A stretch of 64,000 nt of DNA from the NCBI RefSeq assembly GCF_033958435.1, contig NC_134137.1, positions 172,249,501 through 172,313,500 on the forward strand. Reading direction: 5' to 3'. Each line of letters starts with the position of its first letter. Position 1 is the stretch's first letter. Shown here in pieces: positions 45,961 to 58,312 of the stretch. The notes beneath the pieces were generated by a model. That model did not search any database. It had not been told where the DNA came from and saw only the letters and a program-made list of their open reading frames with translations. The position numbers and the translations under genes were made by a program. Origin of the DNA: Carettochelys insculpta (lineage: Eukaryota > Chordata > Testudines > Carettochelyidae).

Positions 45961-45990
45961 AATTTATGCTATCTGGTGATAGCATAAATT
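45961..45990. repeat. Perfect 13-bp stem hairpin
   Basis: AATTTATGCTATC, a TGGT loop, then GATAGCATAAATT. It stands directly right of the MITE fragment. No poly-T follows, and no gene is nearby, so a terminator role is not indicated. Confidence 0.8.
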
Positions 45991-46664
45991 GTGACTTTAC
46001 AACAACATGTTGTTTACCACAGACAAAACCTCGTTGCTTTGCCTGCTCCCATCAGGCTTCGTTTACAAGGCATTACACATGCAATCCTTTGTATTTTCAT
46101 GCAAATGATCTCTGCAGGACACATTCCCCAGCTCCTTCAGCAGTATTGAGCTCCTGCTGGCACATTCCTTACACCAGTATCCACTACAATCCATGTTACA
46201 AAGAATTTGGTGCTGTTTCCATCACAGAGAAACCTTTATCCCATGTATAGCTCTCAAGGGTTTGCAAAAATTCGCTCCAAAATTTGAAAAGTGGCACAAA
46301 AAAGGTTTAAATGAAAAAGAAAAAAGAAAAGGTCCCTCTACACATCTGGATGTGGTTGTGAGTTTGCAAAATCAAACATAGTTTTAAAAATTAAGTTGGC
46401 TGGTTTGAGAAGCTTTTTTATATTTTGAATAATAGCTTTTTGCAGAAGGTAGGCAGACTATTAGGCAATCATTACATTAAACAGTTTTGTTTTTTTTTTG
46501 CCTCCTACTTACCACCTCCTCTCACCCCCAGCAAATCTCACTGTTGGGGCTGCAGAGGTGCTGCTACTCAGCGCCAGTAAGTACTGGCACAAAAAAGCAC
46601 TGATATTAAATATAATTAATGACATCACATTGCCATTTATCACTTGTTATTGTTACCACTTTTA
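45991..46664. other. Unassigned non-coding DNA
   Basis: Nothing is recognisable. A short poly-T (46489-46499) precedes a C-rich stretch. Confidence 0.5.
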
Positions 46665-46665
46665 T

Positions 46666-47376
46666 GCTACGTCTACACGTGAAGCCTACTTCGAAGTAGG
46701 TTATTTCGATGTAGCGACATCGAAATAGTCTATTTCGATGAATAACGTCTACACGTCCTCCAGGGCTGGCAACGTCGATGTTCAACGTCGACGTTGCGTG
46801 GCACCACATCGAAATAGGCACTGCGAGGGAACGTCTACACGCCAAAGTAGCACACATCGAAATAAGGGTGCCAGGCACAGCTGCAGACAGGGTCACAGGG
46901 CGGACTCAACAGCAAGCCGCTCCCTTAAAGGGCCCCTCCCAGACACAGTTGCACTAAACAACACAAGATCCACAGAGCCGACAAGTGGTTGCAGACCCTG
47001 TGCATGCAGCATGGATCCCCAGCTGCAGCAGCAGCAGCCAGAAGCCCTGGGCTAAGGGCTGCTGCCCACGGTGACCATAGAGCCCCGCAGGGGCTGGAGA
47101 GAGAGCGTCTCTCAACCCCTCAGCTGATGGCCGCCATGGCGGACCCCGCAATTTCGAAGTTGCAGGACGTGCAACAACTACACATTCCCTACTTCAACGC
47201 TGAACGTCGAAGTAGGGCCCTATTCCCATCCCCTCATGGGGTTAGCAGCTTCGACGTCTCCCCACCTAACGTCGATGTTAACATCGAAATAGCGCCCAAC
47301 ATGTCTAGCCGTGACAGTCGCTATTTCGAAGTTAGTACCGCTACTTCAAAGTAGCGTGCACATGTAGACATGGTTT
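46666..47376 (-). mobile_element. Harbinger MITE copy D (inverted)
   Basis: Read on minus it matches the family end to end (about 711 bp). On plus the left end is GCTACGTCTACACGTGAAGC and the right end GCACATGTAGACATGGTT, with the terminal motif decayed. Flanks TAT and TAA are a near-match 3-bp duplication. Several CpG sites are lost, so it is probably an older copy. Confidence 0.9.
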
Positions 47377-48499
47377 TAATGTTTGTACACAAAAACCTTT
47401 CTATTCTTATGGCCCTTAGCATTACTGAAAGGCTATAGAGAGGGCTTTTCAAATTATGTTTCCTTTCACTGGTAGCTTTTCTTTCTACTCTCATCTTCTG
47501 CAGAAACAACTTCTCTGTTTTAAAAGGCCACAACTCTGTCTGCCCAAGAAGCACAGAACAAGCACACTTCAGGGAAATGCCATTTAAAGAAACCCACACA
47601 ACCTGCAAACAAGACTTGCGCTTATCCTTCCTGGATGCGTGGAAACCACAGAGATGAACTATGGCCATATTAGGGCAAGGAAAAGTGGGAGAGGGGATGT
47701 GAAGAGAGGAAGCAGTTAGCAACATGGAAATGTAAAATGTCAGCATGCAGGAACTGATGGGTGAAGATTGTAAGCTGACAGACAGTGTGACAAATGCTCA
47801 TTGTTGACTGATGCACTTAAGTATGGGATTGTTTACTCAGGAACAGTCATACCAGCCGACTAGTTTATCACCAACAGAATTCTGGCTGCTGCTGGGAAAG
47901 TGGACAAGTATTCTCACGGGAGCAAGTTCCTGGGTCACCTGTGCGCACACAGCATGATTGCTGCCAGCTGAGGGGCCATGTAAACAATGAGTGTAGAAGT
48001 CCAAGCCACCTGTGAGAAGAACCCTGCTGTCTGCGGTACAGCTAGAGAATGCACTTTGTTGGAAGTAAATAAGTGCTCTCTGGTACGCTGCCATGCTGAG
48101 TGGCTGGAAGGGACTTGCAATGAGTTGCTGCTCATTCATTTTGGTTGTAGTGGCACCTTGACAGCCCCAGTATCTTTCCATCCTGTTGGGGGGCCTCAAG
48201 CATCAGTCTTCTCCCTTGATTTATTTACCATTGCCTTACCAGTGAATGCTTCTGGCCCCTTGGGCTTTGTAGGGCATTTTAGACCCGGATCCAGCTGCTT
48301 TGATTTCTGCCTTATTTGTCCCAGTGTTGTGCACTCCGCAGAAGAACAGGTCCTATAGCTGGTCAGGCTGGCAGCCAGCGTTCCCTCTAATTTTTCCCAT
48401 CCATGAGTGGAATAGCTTTTGTTAGGTGCATCAAGGCACAGGCAGATGTCCACCATCCATAGACTGGCTGTAGGTGCTCTGCTAGTCAGCTGGGAAGCG
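47377..48499. other. Unassigned non-coding DNA
   Basis: Frames of up to 141 codons overlap on both strands (47.3-48.4 kb) without a recognisable domain, a codon pattern or splice partners. Confidence 0.45.
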
Positions 48500-48632
48500 C
48501 ATAGAATGCTAGGACTGGAAGGGACTTTGAGAGGTCATTGAGTCTAGCCCCCTGCCCTCAAGGCAATGAAGGTTTAATGCAGGCCATCACTGGCAGGTGT
48601 TTTGGTCTGTGCTGTTCTTAAAAGCTGCCATT
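48500..48632 (-). repeat. CR1 3' fragment
   Basis: CATAGAATGCTAGGACTGG, then GAGAGGTCATTGAGTC and CACTGGCAGGTGTTTTGG, follows the CR1 3' region on minus, as in the copy at 10.1-11.1 kb. Confidence 0.65.
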
Positions 48633-48639
48633 CCCCCCC

Positions 48640-48776
48640 CTCCACCTTTTTTTTTTTTTTTTGAATCTACTTGCCCCAGCTCCCTGAATGCCCCCCTCAA
48701 GGATTGAGCTCACAGCTCTGGGTTCAAGGGGGGAGGCCAATGTTCAATCCACTGAGCTACCCCTCCCCCCTCTCTG
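48640..48776 (-). mobile_element. tRNA-derived SINE head, joined to CR1 sequence
   Basis: A T-run is followed by TTGCCCCAGCTCCCTGAATG, CCCCCCTCAAGGATTGAGCT and CAATCCACTGAGCTACCCC, the inverted SINE body and tRNA-like head. The usual SINE tail is absent and a CR1 3' fragment takes its place. Confidence 0.7.
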
Positions 48777-49680
48777 CTAGGTGGCTTAGGGGGGACACCG
48801 CCTGCAGCCATGCCTGCCTGTGTACTTCCTGCCCCTTTCCTGCCTGCCTCTCAGCAGTGCGGCACATCAGTCATGTGACGGTACCGTGCCGAGGTGAAGA
48901 GGTTTCTATGCATTATTCCTTTGTACTGCAAGGACCATCCTTACACTTTATGGGGCCTCTGCAAAGGAGCCCCCCCTTCGCATGCAGAGGTGATACGTGG
49001 GGGAGCACAGGGGGAGGTCACATGCACCTCCAGTGTTGTCCTCCACCCGGTGGCATGGCCTGAGGTTCCTAGCTTGAACTGCTCTCAGGCACCACTGCCC
49101 TGGGGGAGGAGGAACTGCCCCCACGCTCACCAGAAGTGGCACTTTCACAGGAAGAGCAGGGGGAGAGGGCAGAGCAGGGGCAGGTAGTGGCCTGGGCATG
49201 GGCAGAGCATGGATGGGGAGAGGAGGAGGCATGGAAGCGGCACAGGCAGGGAAGGGGCAGGGTGGGGGCCCAGGGCTGGTGCCCCTCCGAAAGCCTTTGC
49301 CTGCACACACGGTTTCTGCTGGGGGCCTGGGCTTCCCTCCCCCGCACCAGCCCCACCATAGCAGCTTGTGCTGAGGGCCTGGGGTTTCCGTTCTACCTCC
49401 TTCCCTCCCTGCATGACTACTGATGGGGCCTGGAGTTCCCCCTGCCTCCCTCTCTCCTTCCACCCCCACAAGGCTACCGCCTGGGCCCTGGGATTTCCCC
49501 ACTTCTCCAGATTCTACCTGTGCTTGGGGACTTTCCTGTGGCTGAGCGGAGCTGCGGAGGCTGAGAGGAGCACTTGGTGGGGTAGGGGACAGGGAAAAGG
49601 GGACCTGCTGCTAGAGGTAGGAGAAGGTAGCTGGAGGGACGGGGCAGAAGGCTGTGGTGGAGGTGATTGGGTCATACTTG
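48777..49680. other. Unassigned GC-richer DNA
   Basis: Pro/Ser-rich frames run on both strands at 48.9-49.8 kb. They follow base composition and show no domain. No repeat family is recognised. Confidence 0.4.
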
Positions 49681-49772
49681 GGCATACAAGTACATGCAGC
49701 TGCATAGGGCATCTGAAAATGCGGCGCCCCAGATTTTCAGGTGCCCTATGCAGCTGCATATTTTGTGTATGC
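49681..49772. repeat. Long hairpin with 27-bp near-perfect stem
   Basis: ATGCAGCTGCATAGGGCATC plus TGAAAAT (49694-49720) pairs with 49733-49759 with one mismatch, around a 12-nt GC-rich loop. Outer GGCATAC (49681-49687) pairs with GTATGCC after short bulges. The innermost ATGCAGCTGCAT is itself a palindrome. Confidence 0.75.
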
Positions 49773-51269
49773 CTAGGGATAGCCCTCTTTATGGAGGTCA
49801 TGTCTTTCACTAGCATTTTCACCTGTTGATAGATATGGGTTACTGGGGGTCTGGGGTATACACAGTGTTTCTCTACTGCTCCAATAGTTTTGTATTTCTT
49901 TCCTACATGTATGACATAGTCTTTGCTGCCCTGCTAAATTCAGAGACTTTGCTCTGTTGTATCTCAAATTGCATGGGGAGGACTGCTAGTGACATGCGTA
50001 GAAACGCTTACCGATGACAATGCATTTAATTGCTGTAATGGTCCAGTGACTGGCTCAGGCCCTGCGGTGTTTGCCTGGTGTGATATGAAACCCATTAGTT
50101 CCTTGGCTATTATTGAAAGTGACAGACCCATAATTTTTCCTGGTTTCTGATTTCTTGAGGTGGAGGAGTGGGAAATGGAAATGGGAGAGAAGAGTATTGG
50201 GCAAAATTCCAGGCACCATGTAAAGGGTTGCCTCAAAAAGAAGAACAGCATCAGTCAATTCATCAATTTCCACTGCAGGTGAGGAAGTACTGGAGGAGGC
50301 AATCCCAGTGTGTCATCTGTGAAGACTGTCAGTGTTTGCTGAAGGTTTTATAGCTGAAACTTTAGATTTACCCTCCTTTTGTCCTTACTTGCTGCTTTTC
50401 TTCCTGCAGGATCAATGACGTAAAGGCTGTCAGAGAAGTTGCCGCAGTCACTTCACACCCTGTAGTGACTGATGTGAAAACCTCCCATCCCTCTGCACTT
50501 ACTTATGTGCACTTTTCATTTAAATTTCATTCATGCTTAATATGGCCATTCTTATGGACCTTAACTGGCAATGCAGTGAGAGATAAGAAAAGACTGTCTC
50601 TAACTCGTGAGAATAACGTCTGTGCCCATTCTGTGGTGCCACAAACAGGGAATTTGACTAAATCATTCACTGTGAATTCACTCTGCCACTAATATACTCT
50701 TTCTTGCTCCTTCACCCAGTACAATGTATGTCAGCCTCATCCTGCTCCCACCGGAATCATTGGAAAACCGCCTTGCAAAACTGTCTCTAGCACTTTTGAA
50801 ACAAGGCAGAACAGGGAACTAAAACAACAAGCACAGCCTCAGGACTGGTGCTTGACCAGCTGTTCACCTCTCCCAGCTTCTGTTTTATCACTGAACCTGA
50901 ACAAAAACACCCTCTTGCAGGGGGGGCCTATTCATACCACTCCTCCCAGGTAGCAGGAAAGAGCATGAAAAGAGAGTTCTGGTTCCTTTCCCAAGCGCCA
51001 GTCCTCCTCTCCTCTCTGCATGCAAATGCACATCATATTATGCAAATACACATCGTGCAAATTAGTTCTATATTTATGATTTGCATAACATCTAATGCTC
51101 TACAGAAGCAATACTCTGTGATCCTGGCTGCTCTGCCAAGAGATCAGTGGTGTTCTCTACATATTAGTACCTTAGGTCAGCTCCTGACAGACAACAAGCA
51201 TAAGCTCATCTGTTCAAGTGGTGTTTGGCTACTGATGCATACAAATGCAGGCCGTGTAGCCAGCTAGAT
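49773..51269. other. Unassigned non-coding DNA
   Basis: No gene or repeat family is recognisable. The 139-codon frame at 50848-51267 has no recognisable motif. Confidence 0.45.
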
Positions 51270-51410
51270 AGAGCCCAGACTGGGACCTGGTAGCCTGCAT
51301 TCTCTCAGTAACTCCTTTCCTGGGGCACTGGCCAACTCACTTTCCCTGTTCTGTGCCTCAGTTTCCCTATATGTTAAATGGGGATAGGCATTCGTGAATT
51401 GTTGTTACTA
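51270..51410 (+). repeat. MIR SINE fragment
   Basis: CAACTCACTTTCCCTGTTCT, GTGCCTCAGTTTCCCTATAT and TTAAATGGGGATAGG reproduce the MIR core and 3' part. Confidence 0.75.
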
Positions 51411-53686
51411 GGATGGCTTTTAGGTAAGTAACCAGGAGGCAGGAAAATCATCAGAAGAGTTGTAGTCCTGGGCAGGTGTGGGCGTAACAAATATCCTTAG
51501 CAGTATGCAGCTGTTGCCAAAGAATATTAGGTCACATGGAGCCAGAGTCTTTGTACTCTCACTGGATATAGACTTTTTTCTGGTCAATGTCTCCTCTATT
51601 GCTGGTACCTCCTTTGGATCTGGGGCCCTTCTGTGCCACACCACTGGTGTAAGCCAATTGTAAAGCCAGTATGACCTCACTCTCAGTGTGGCTGTGCTCC
51701 TCCAGTGGCAGGGCGCTAGCACAGGGCTGCACACCCACCCTGCTGCTAGCGGCACTGGAGAAAAGGAGTTTGTGCACAGAAGGGATGTGCGCCCAGGACA
51801 CTGCTCATGCTGTACCAAGCTTTGCCTACATTTTCAGCCCCTTGTGGATGATACCACCCAGAGTATGCACCAGCAGCCTGAAGGATGCTTTGTTATAGGA
51901 ACATACGGAAGTGACCTTGTGTCAGAGAGCACCAGCATCATAGATGTGCCTTTGCATCTTAGGCCCCCGTTCCTGACCTCTGCTCTGTTCCTCTTCTCCA
52001 CATTGGAGGATTTTCCCCAAGATGTGTCTCAGCAGGTAAATAGGGCTAACTGCGCCTCTGTTCACTCATTTATACCAACAGCAAACTGGAAGTCACCACA
52101 TTGCAAGCTCCCCATCTGTCTTTCAACTGCACATGTGAAGTCTTCATGAGGGAAAGAAATAGCTTATGTATAATATTGCTGGACAATGTCAGATACTGTG
52201 AGAGGTGGTTCAGAGGCTAGTCAGGGAATTGAAAGACGCCAGATTTAGTTCCTTGCTCTACGGCTGTCACTAGGGCCCAGGTATTTAGGCATGGCTGTAT
52301 TCAGCCTCAGAACATCTCACTGATTTAGGAGCCTAAAACTGATTTTCAAAAGGGATTTAGGGATTTAGGAACTTAAGTGTTGAAATCGCTTTGGAAAATG
52401 ACATTTGGGCTCCTAAATCTGTCAGACATTACAACACTTATTACGACAATGCCAACACACATTTAAAAATCCATGCCTTAGTCTGTGCGAGTCAGTGCCC
52501 CATCTGGAAAATGCCCCTCCTCACCCGGGATGTTGTGAGAATCAATACATTTCAGATTATGATGTCTTATGATGTCTTAGATACTCTAGTGAGGAGGATC
52601 ATATAAATATCTAAGGTACATGCTGCTCAGGGTGGTGTTACCTGACAAAGCAGAGCACTGAAATCCTCAATCACCACTTGTCTTACTTTTGCTAAGAGTT
52701 TTGTTGAATTCATCCTCATTTTAACACTGTGGCCCAAGGATGACACTTCCCATCTCAAGCAACTCTGCTTAAGAACATTGAAGGAAATGATACATACTGT
52801 AACTTGCAAAACAAGAAGAACAATATTTACATAGCCTGCCATGTTTTAACTTTCCTTGTCTTTCACAGTCCCTGAAATATGACTAAACAATTCTGCCAGT
52901 ATCCAACTGATCAAACTATCAAAAACACATTTCTGAAGCCATTTACTTGCTACATCATCAGATGTGGTTTTAACTTGATGTTCTTGATTGGTTGCTCTTT
53001 CTGGCGAGTTATCAGTTAATGGTTTGGGGGAGGCTGTTGGGTTTGGTTTGGTTTGTCTTTGCAATTGAACTCTTTAGTTACCAAATGTAGGAAACCAGCA
53101 GATCTACTGATCTCTCAAGTGTATAATTGCGTTCAAACTAGGACTTGAGACATGTTTAGGTTGTTCCAAAACACCATTCTGGCCCTTTCTAACAACATCC
53201 TGGTACATCTTTCTTTTTAGGACTGTAACAATGGTTCAAACACAATACATTTTTCTAATGTGGGCAAGATCACAGAGTCAATCATATAAATTAAGGATGT
53301 GAAAAAAAGATCTATTAGATCATCCTTCTATAGCCCCCTGAAAATGCAGGGTTTCCCCTGAAGTATAGGCCATATTTTTGAATTTTCTAGTCTAATTTTA
53401 TTCTCTCAAACCGGGAAAATAATGATAATTTTTAAAGTGGAAAGATATCACACAAGCTAGTATCTCGAAGTAAAAAATTCAAAAACCAAAAAATTCGATA
53501 TGCCTGTGACATTAGGCCTGAAAGGTGAAGGAGAAAATAAATTAAAGGCTAGCCTAGCCTGTGTGTTAAATTTCACACCTAACTTTTTATACAGAGCCAA
53601 AAATATCTTAAAGGAAGGAAAAAAAAACCTAAACAGCTTGTTGAAGCAGAAGGGGGAGTCCAAGAAAGTGTCAATGTGAGTGAAAA
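51411..53686. other. Unassigned non-coding DNA
   Basis: A weak MIR-like string lies at 52210-52290 and an old palindromic repeat scrap (GATTTTCAAAAGGGATTTAG) near 52330-52400. The two overlapping plus frames at 51671-52149 share codons only by shift and show no domain. Confidence 0.4.
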
Positions 53687-53843
53687 TACATATTGAAAAT
53701 ATATGCTTAAATTTACAAAAAATGTTTTAATACTGCAAACAGTGTAAATTGGGCAGACATTTGGCTCTTGTGTGGGTATATATACGCTGTTTGCAATACT
53801 AAAACATTGTTTTTTAAATGTAAGCATATATTTTCAATATGTA
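53687..53843. mobile_element. Palindromic MITE-like element with 63-bp arms
   Basis: Arm 53687-53749 (TACATATTGAAAATATATGC ... CTGCAAACAGTG) recurs in reverse complement at 53781-53843 with a handful of mismatches. The spacer of 31 bp contains TTTGGCTCTTGTGTGGG. Outside the arms complementarity stops abruptly. It is AT-rich and non-coding, and fits a mariner-type hairpin MITE bounded by TA. Confidence 0.65.
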
Positions 53844-54549
53844 CTTACATATAAAGCCTGAAGTGCAAGAGTGGTACTAATCAGAAATGGATGTCAGAGA
53901 CAGTGTAAATAACAAGGAAGGCTATAGCTAGAGACATACATACTGTGATAATTTGGAAGCTAATAGATGATAAAGACAGCCTGATCCGTGCAAACATAGA
54001 ATAATGACAACTCTGACTTTGTGCATCATAAAAAAATAAGGGGAATTAAAAAAAGAGAAGAGCAACAACGTTTGAATCTAAGTGCGTCACTACAGGATGA
54101 GAAATAGAAGGGCTATAGAGAGAAATAATCAATTTCAGGGGAAAGAAGTCTGTAACACAAACACATATTACAAAATGAGGGAGGAATGATAGCAAAGCAG
54201 TATAATACCAAGAGCAGAGGTTCTCTTACCAATACATGTAATGATTTTTTCATGTTTTACATATGAAATGCTAATCTGAGCCTCATGACTGCCAGGAAAG
54301 CACACCAAGCCCCAACTCCTGCTTCAAACAATTATTTCCATTACAATAACTCAAGAAGCTGCTTTGACAGAATTTTGGTATGTAATCACTTTGGACCCAA
54401 TCTTAAAGTCTGTGGCTGCAAAATCAACTTATGGTTTTTTTGCACTGGGATCAACCTGCAGTAGTCCTCAGCTTTTCTTAGTCTAGTTAGCCTAGAATTT
54501 GATCACCTGTTCAGTATGTGTATAACTGCAGTTTGTGGGTAGGATGTTA
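53844..54549. other. Unassigned AT-rich DNA
   Basis: Nothing is recognised. Confidence 0.5.
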
Positions 54550-55090
54550 AACAGCAGCTACTAAAGTTAAACATTAAATCAACAGGTCCAGATAACTTGT
54601 ATCCAAGGGTTTTAAAAGAACTGGCTAAGGAGGTCTCTGGACCATTAATGCTACTTTTCAAGTGAGTCTTGGAACTCCAGAGAACACTAGCGAATTTACA
54701 GTGACTAGTGTAATAGTGTTTATCTTAACAAAGAAAATAAGATTAAAGGGTGACTTGATCACAGTCTATGGAGAACAGAAGCTTGATAATAGAGGGCTCT
54801 TCAATCTAGCAAAGATACAAAAAGATGCAGTGACTGGAAGTTGAAGCTAGACAAATTCATACTAGAAATGAGATGAAACATTTTAACAGTGAGGGTAACT
54901 AGCCATTGGAATAAATTACCAAGAGTCATGGTGGATTCTCCATCACTGAGAAAATTTTTAAATCAAAATTGAATGTTCTCTTGGAAGATATGCTCTAGTT
55001 CAATCAAGAAGGAATTCAGAAAATCCTATGGCCTGTGTGTTAAGCAGGAGCTCAGACTGGATGGTTACAGTGGTCTGTTCTTACCATCTA
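54550..55090 (+). pseudogene. Decayed CR1/L2-type LINE reverse transcriptase with internal deletion
   Basis: About 54570-54665 translates as KSTGPDNLYPRVLKELAKEVSGPLMLLFK, the block after the RT fingers in LINE ORF2. It passes directly to C-terminal material with LFNLAKIQKD and, in another frame, HWNKLPR-like and VDSPSL-like scraps near 54905-54955. The central catalytic region is missing. Stops and frameshifts are frequent. The 3' end GGTCTGTTCTTACCATCTAT resembles the family's terminus. Confidence 0.65.
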
Positions 55091-55153
55091 TGAACAAGCT
55101 GCATGAATTCTAGCACATGAGGCAAGTTTTGCTGGAATCCATTTAACTAACTA

Positions 55154-55864
55154 TAGCTGTGTCTACACGTGCACGCTACTTCGAAGTAGCGGCACTAACT
55201 TCGAAATAGCGCCCGTCGCGGCTACACGCGTCGGGCGCTATTTCGAAGTTAACTTCGACGTTAGGCGGCGAGACGTCGAAGTCGCTAACCTCATGAGGGG
55301 ATCGGAATAGCGCCCTACTTCGACGTTCAACGTCGAAGTAGGGACTATGTAGACGATCCGCGTCCCGCAACGTCGAAATTGCCGGGTCCTCCATGGCGGC
55401 CATCAGCTGAGGGGTTGAGAGATGCTCTCTCTCCAGCCCCTGCGGGGCTCTATGGTCACCGTGGGCAGCAGCCCTTAGCCCAGGGCTTCTGGCTGCTGCT
55501 GCGGCAGCTGGGGATCCATGCTGCAGGCACAGGGTCTGCAACCAGTTGTCAGCTCTGTGTATCTTGTGTTGTTTAGTGCAACTGTGTTTGGGAGGGGCCC
55601 TTTAAGGGAGCGGCTTGCTGTTGAGTCCGCCCTGTGACCCTGTCTGCAGCTGTGCCTGGCACCCTTATTTCGATGTGTGCTACTTTGGTGTGTAGACGTA
55701 CCCTCGCAGCGCCTATTTCGATGTGGTGCCGTGCAACGTCGAAGTTGAACATCGACGTTGCCAGCCCTGGAGGACATGTAGACGTTATTCATCGAAATTG
55801 CCTATTTCGATGTTGCTATATCGAAATAAGCTATTTCGATGTTGGCTTCACGTGTAGACGTAGC
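55154..55864 (+). mobile_element. Harbinger MITE copy E
   Basis: Flanked by CTA at 55151-55153 and 55865-55867. The ends are TAGCTGTGTCTACACGTG and CACGTGTAGACGTAGC, 711 bp apart. CpG sites are well kept (GCGCCCGTCGCGG, ACGCGTCGGGCGC), so it is one of the younger copies. Confidence 0.94.
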
Positions 55865-55989
55865 CTATATAACAGAATTTCTAGGGAGTCCAAAACTAGC
55901 GTCCCCACTGATGTGCCTTGGTATCACTCTGAATGGAAAACTTAATGTTCCTAAAATTAAAAACATTAGGAAGTATATGTGAGAGGGGG

Positions 55990-56190
55990 AAAAGAAAAGA
56001 ACATAGAAACTGCAAATACCAGGTAGGATCAGAACTCCAGCCCATCTAGTCAAATGTTACTCCTACCCAGCAGTCAGTACCAGGTGTTTCAGAGAGAGGT
56101 GTAGTGAACAATTATGTATAACGGTCCAAAAATGAACTTTCTTCCTAATCCCATTAGTTAGTAGTTGACTAGATCCTGATCAGTTACAGT
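55990..56190 (+). repeat. Probable L3/CR1-like fragment
   Basis: GAACATAGAAACTGC, GGATCAGAACTCCAGCCCAT and CAGTCAGTACCAGGTGTTTC loosely follow a dispersed vertebrate LINE 3' region (GGTCAGACCAAAGGTCCATC ... AATGCCAGGTGC). The copy is diverged. Confidence 0.4.
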
Positions 56191-58165
56191 ACTTTACTTT
56201 TTACCCCATGACTTCATAGCTGCATGCAAGGGACTTGGTATAGAAGTTGTAAACTCCAAATAATTTATGTGATCCACTTCTGCTTTGTCCACTATTTTAC
56301 TGACAAGTTCAAAGGATTCTAATGGAATAGAAAGTCATGATTTTCTTTTACAGATGCAAAGCTGGTTTGAATGTGTTATTTCATATTAATTTAATTGGTT
56401 TTTAATGTTATTAATTATCATTTCTCCCAATTTGCTAGGTATGGAAATAATATCCATCGGCCTGTGTAAATCCCAGGATCAAGCCAGCACTGTTTTTAGT
56501 CAGACACATATGATGCCTTCCTGTTCGTTGGTATATTAGTCCATCTCCAGGACAGACTGTATAATTTTGTTGGCATCTCAGTCACATCACTCTTAAATTC
56601 CTCTGCAACACTTGGTTGTGAACCATGTTGTCCTGCTGACTAGCGGCTACTCTGTCTGTTTGTTCCAGCACCTCTTTTCTGAATCCTCCATTTCTACTAA
56701 TGCTTTGTCTTTGACTTGCTTAACTTAAACCCTTGTACTCTTAGGGGAGTGTAGGTCATCTACAACTCTCCTCCACTTCACCCGCTCCCCCCCTCCATGC
56801 CTCCACTTCTACTAATGCTTTGTCTTTATTACCTGAAAATTGCAGGCCTGGGGCAAGCTTCTGGACAGCATTCTCTGTGATTATGATACAAAGAAATCAT
56901 TTCAATTTGCTTCTATCCTTAATTGCTCCCTTGACTCTGCAGTAGTCTTATAGGCCCCCAGTGTCCTGGCAAGCTCCATGTTTGCAGGATGATCAAGATG
57001 ATGTTTAGTCGTGCATGAGCATAGGGGACTGGAGTAGGTCACCTCGAAAGTTCCCTTCCAGTCCTATGATTCTATGCTTCTGCTACGCTTATGGTTTTTG
57101 GTTGTATGTTTTCAGCTGTTTGCTCTTATGGTTCCATTTTAGCTCTCCTACTATCTTGGTTACATTTCACTTGCTGTGATTTATGTTTCTTTCAATTAGC
57201 TTTATTTGGGCTAAATTTTTGTTTTCTGTAGAAAGGGTTCATATAGTCTTGTGACCCTTCCCAGCATTTTAGAAGGTGAGAGAAGCCCACTCATATGACC
57301 TAACATCACACATTTAAATCCAAGCCAAGACAGAGGCAAATTACATCACACTCATATCTTTCCCTTTCAAATCTAGCCCATGGAAGAAGTCAGCAGACTG
57401 CACGTAATCATGTCTATTATTCAAGCACTAACATGAGTGTGTTAGCAATTGCATAAGTTTAAATATTCAGCTTGCAGGAGAGGCAAAGGAAGCAGGAGAG
57501 AGACTTGAAAACGTAAATGCCAAGGCATTCATACCAGACCCTACTAACACAAGGCAACACCTCATCCATTTTTAATGCTACCTTAGCTTCAAAGTGAACA
57601 GCGGTTAAAATAAATGGTAAGGTGGCACAAAATAGAGGTGATGAAATCAGGGCTCGCCTCATCAAAGGCTTTTCCTAACAATACTTCCTTCACAGTACCT
57701 CCGTGTTTTCAACCATAGGAATCACTGCGGTCAAATTTCTTTTTGGGTTCTCACTACTTCCACCAAAATTTGGTAGAAGCACACATAATTCCACCTTGGA
57801 TTACAGGGTTGCTTGCAACAGGCTGAGATAACAAATGGAATATGCATTCGTTGAATTCTGTTCTCTTGTCTGTGTGCAGTAGCTTACACCAGTGGTGTGT
57901 TAAATTGCCACGTACTGCCAGCTATTATAAACAGAAGAGTGCTTCTGAAATCCAAGCATCCTGCCTCCCTTATCAATGATAACTGCAGGTCCTTTTGACA
58001 TGGGGAATCACTGGATAGGGGAAGTACTGGAGATTTTCAGTATTTCCCCTACATTTACAACAGTAAGTTGATCATTAATTTTTCAGCAGACTAGTCACTG
58101 GCAGATAAATAAGGCCATACAAAGACATCATTCATTTTCGGGGGCCAATGATGCAAACTCTACAT
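56191..58165. other. Mostly unassigned; CR1 3' tail at 57000-57078
   Basis: AGTTCCCTTCCAGTCCTATG then ATTCTATG at 57050-57078 is a typical CR1 3' end on plus. A direct duplication of ATTTCTACTAATGCTTTGTC/ACTTCTACTAATGCTTTGTC lies at 56690 and 56805. Nothing else is recognised. Confidence 0.45.
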
Positions 58166-58312
58166 AATGTCAAGACAAAAAGCAGCCAAGTAGCACTTGG
58201 TCTATTCTGTTATGGCTATGGTCTGAAGAAGTGGGTCTGTCCCACAAAAGCTCACCTAATAAACTATTTTGCTAGTCTTTAAAGTGCTACTTGACCGCTT
58301 TTTGTTTTGATA
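58166..58312 (+). repeat. Dispersed repeat of the TCTGATGAAGTGGGTCTG type, hairpin-capable
   Basis: GACAAAAAGCAGCCAAGTAG (from 58174) pairs with CTACTTGACCGCTTTTTGTT (58288-58307). Between them lie TCTGAAGAAGTGGGTCTGTC and CACAAAAGCTCACCTAATAA. It belongs to the family of the palindrome at 61.1 kb. Confidence 0.6.

Noticed and set aside
45961..45990. Perfect hairpin read as a transcription terminator
   Set aside because: The setting is a vertebrate genome, no gene ends here and no poly-T follows.
49069..49502. Overlapping 95-184 codon Pro/Ser/Gly frames on both strands
   Set aside because: Both strands are open because of base composition; no splice-compatible partner or domain is visible.
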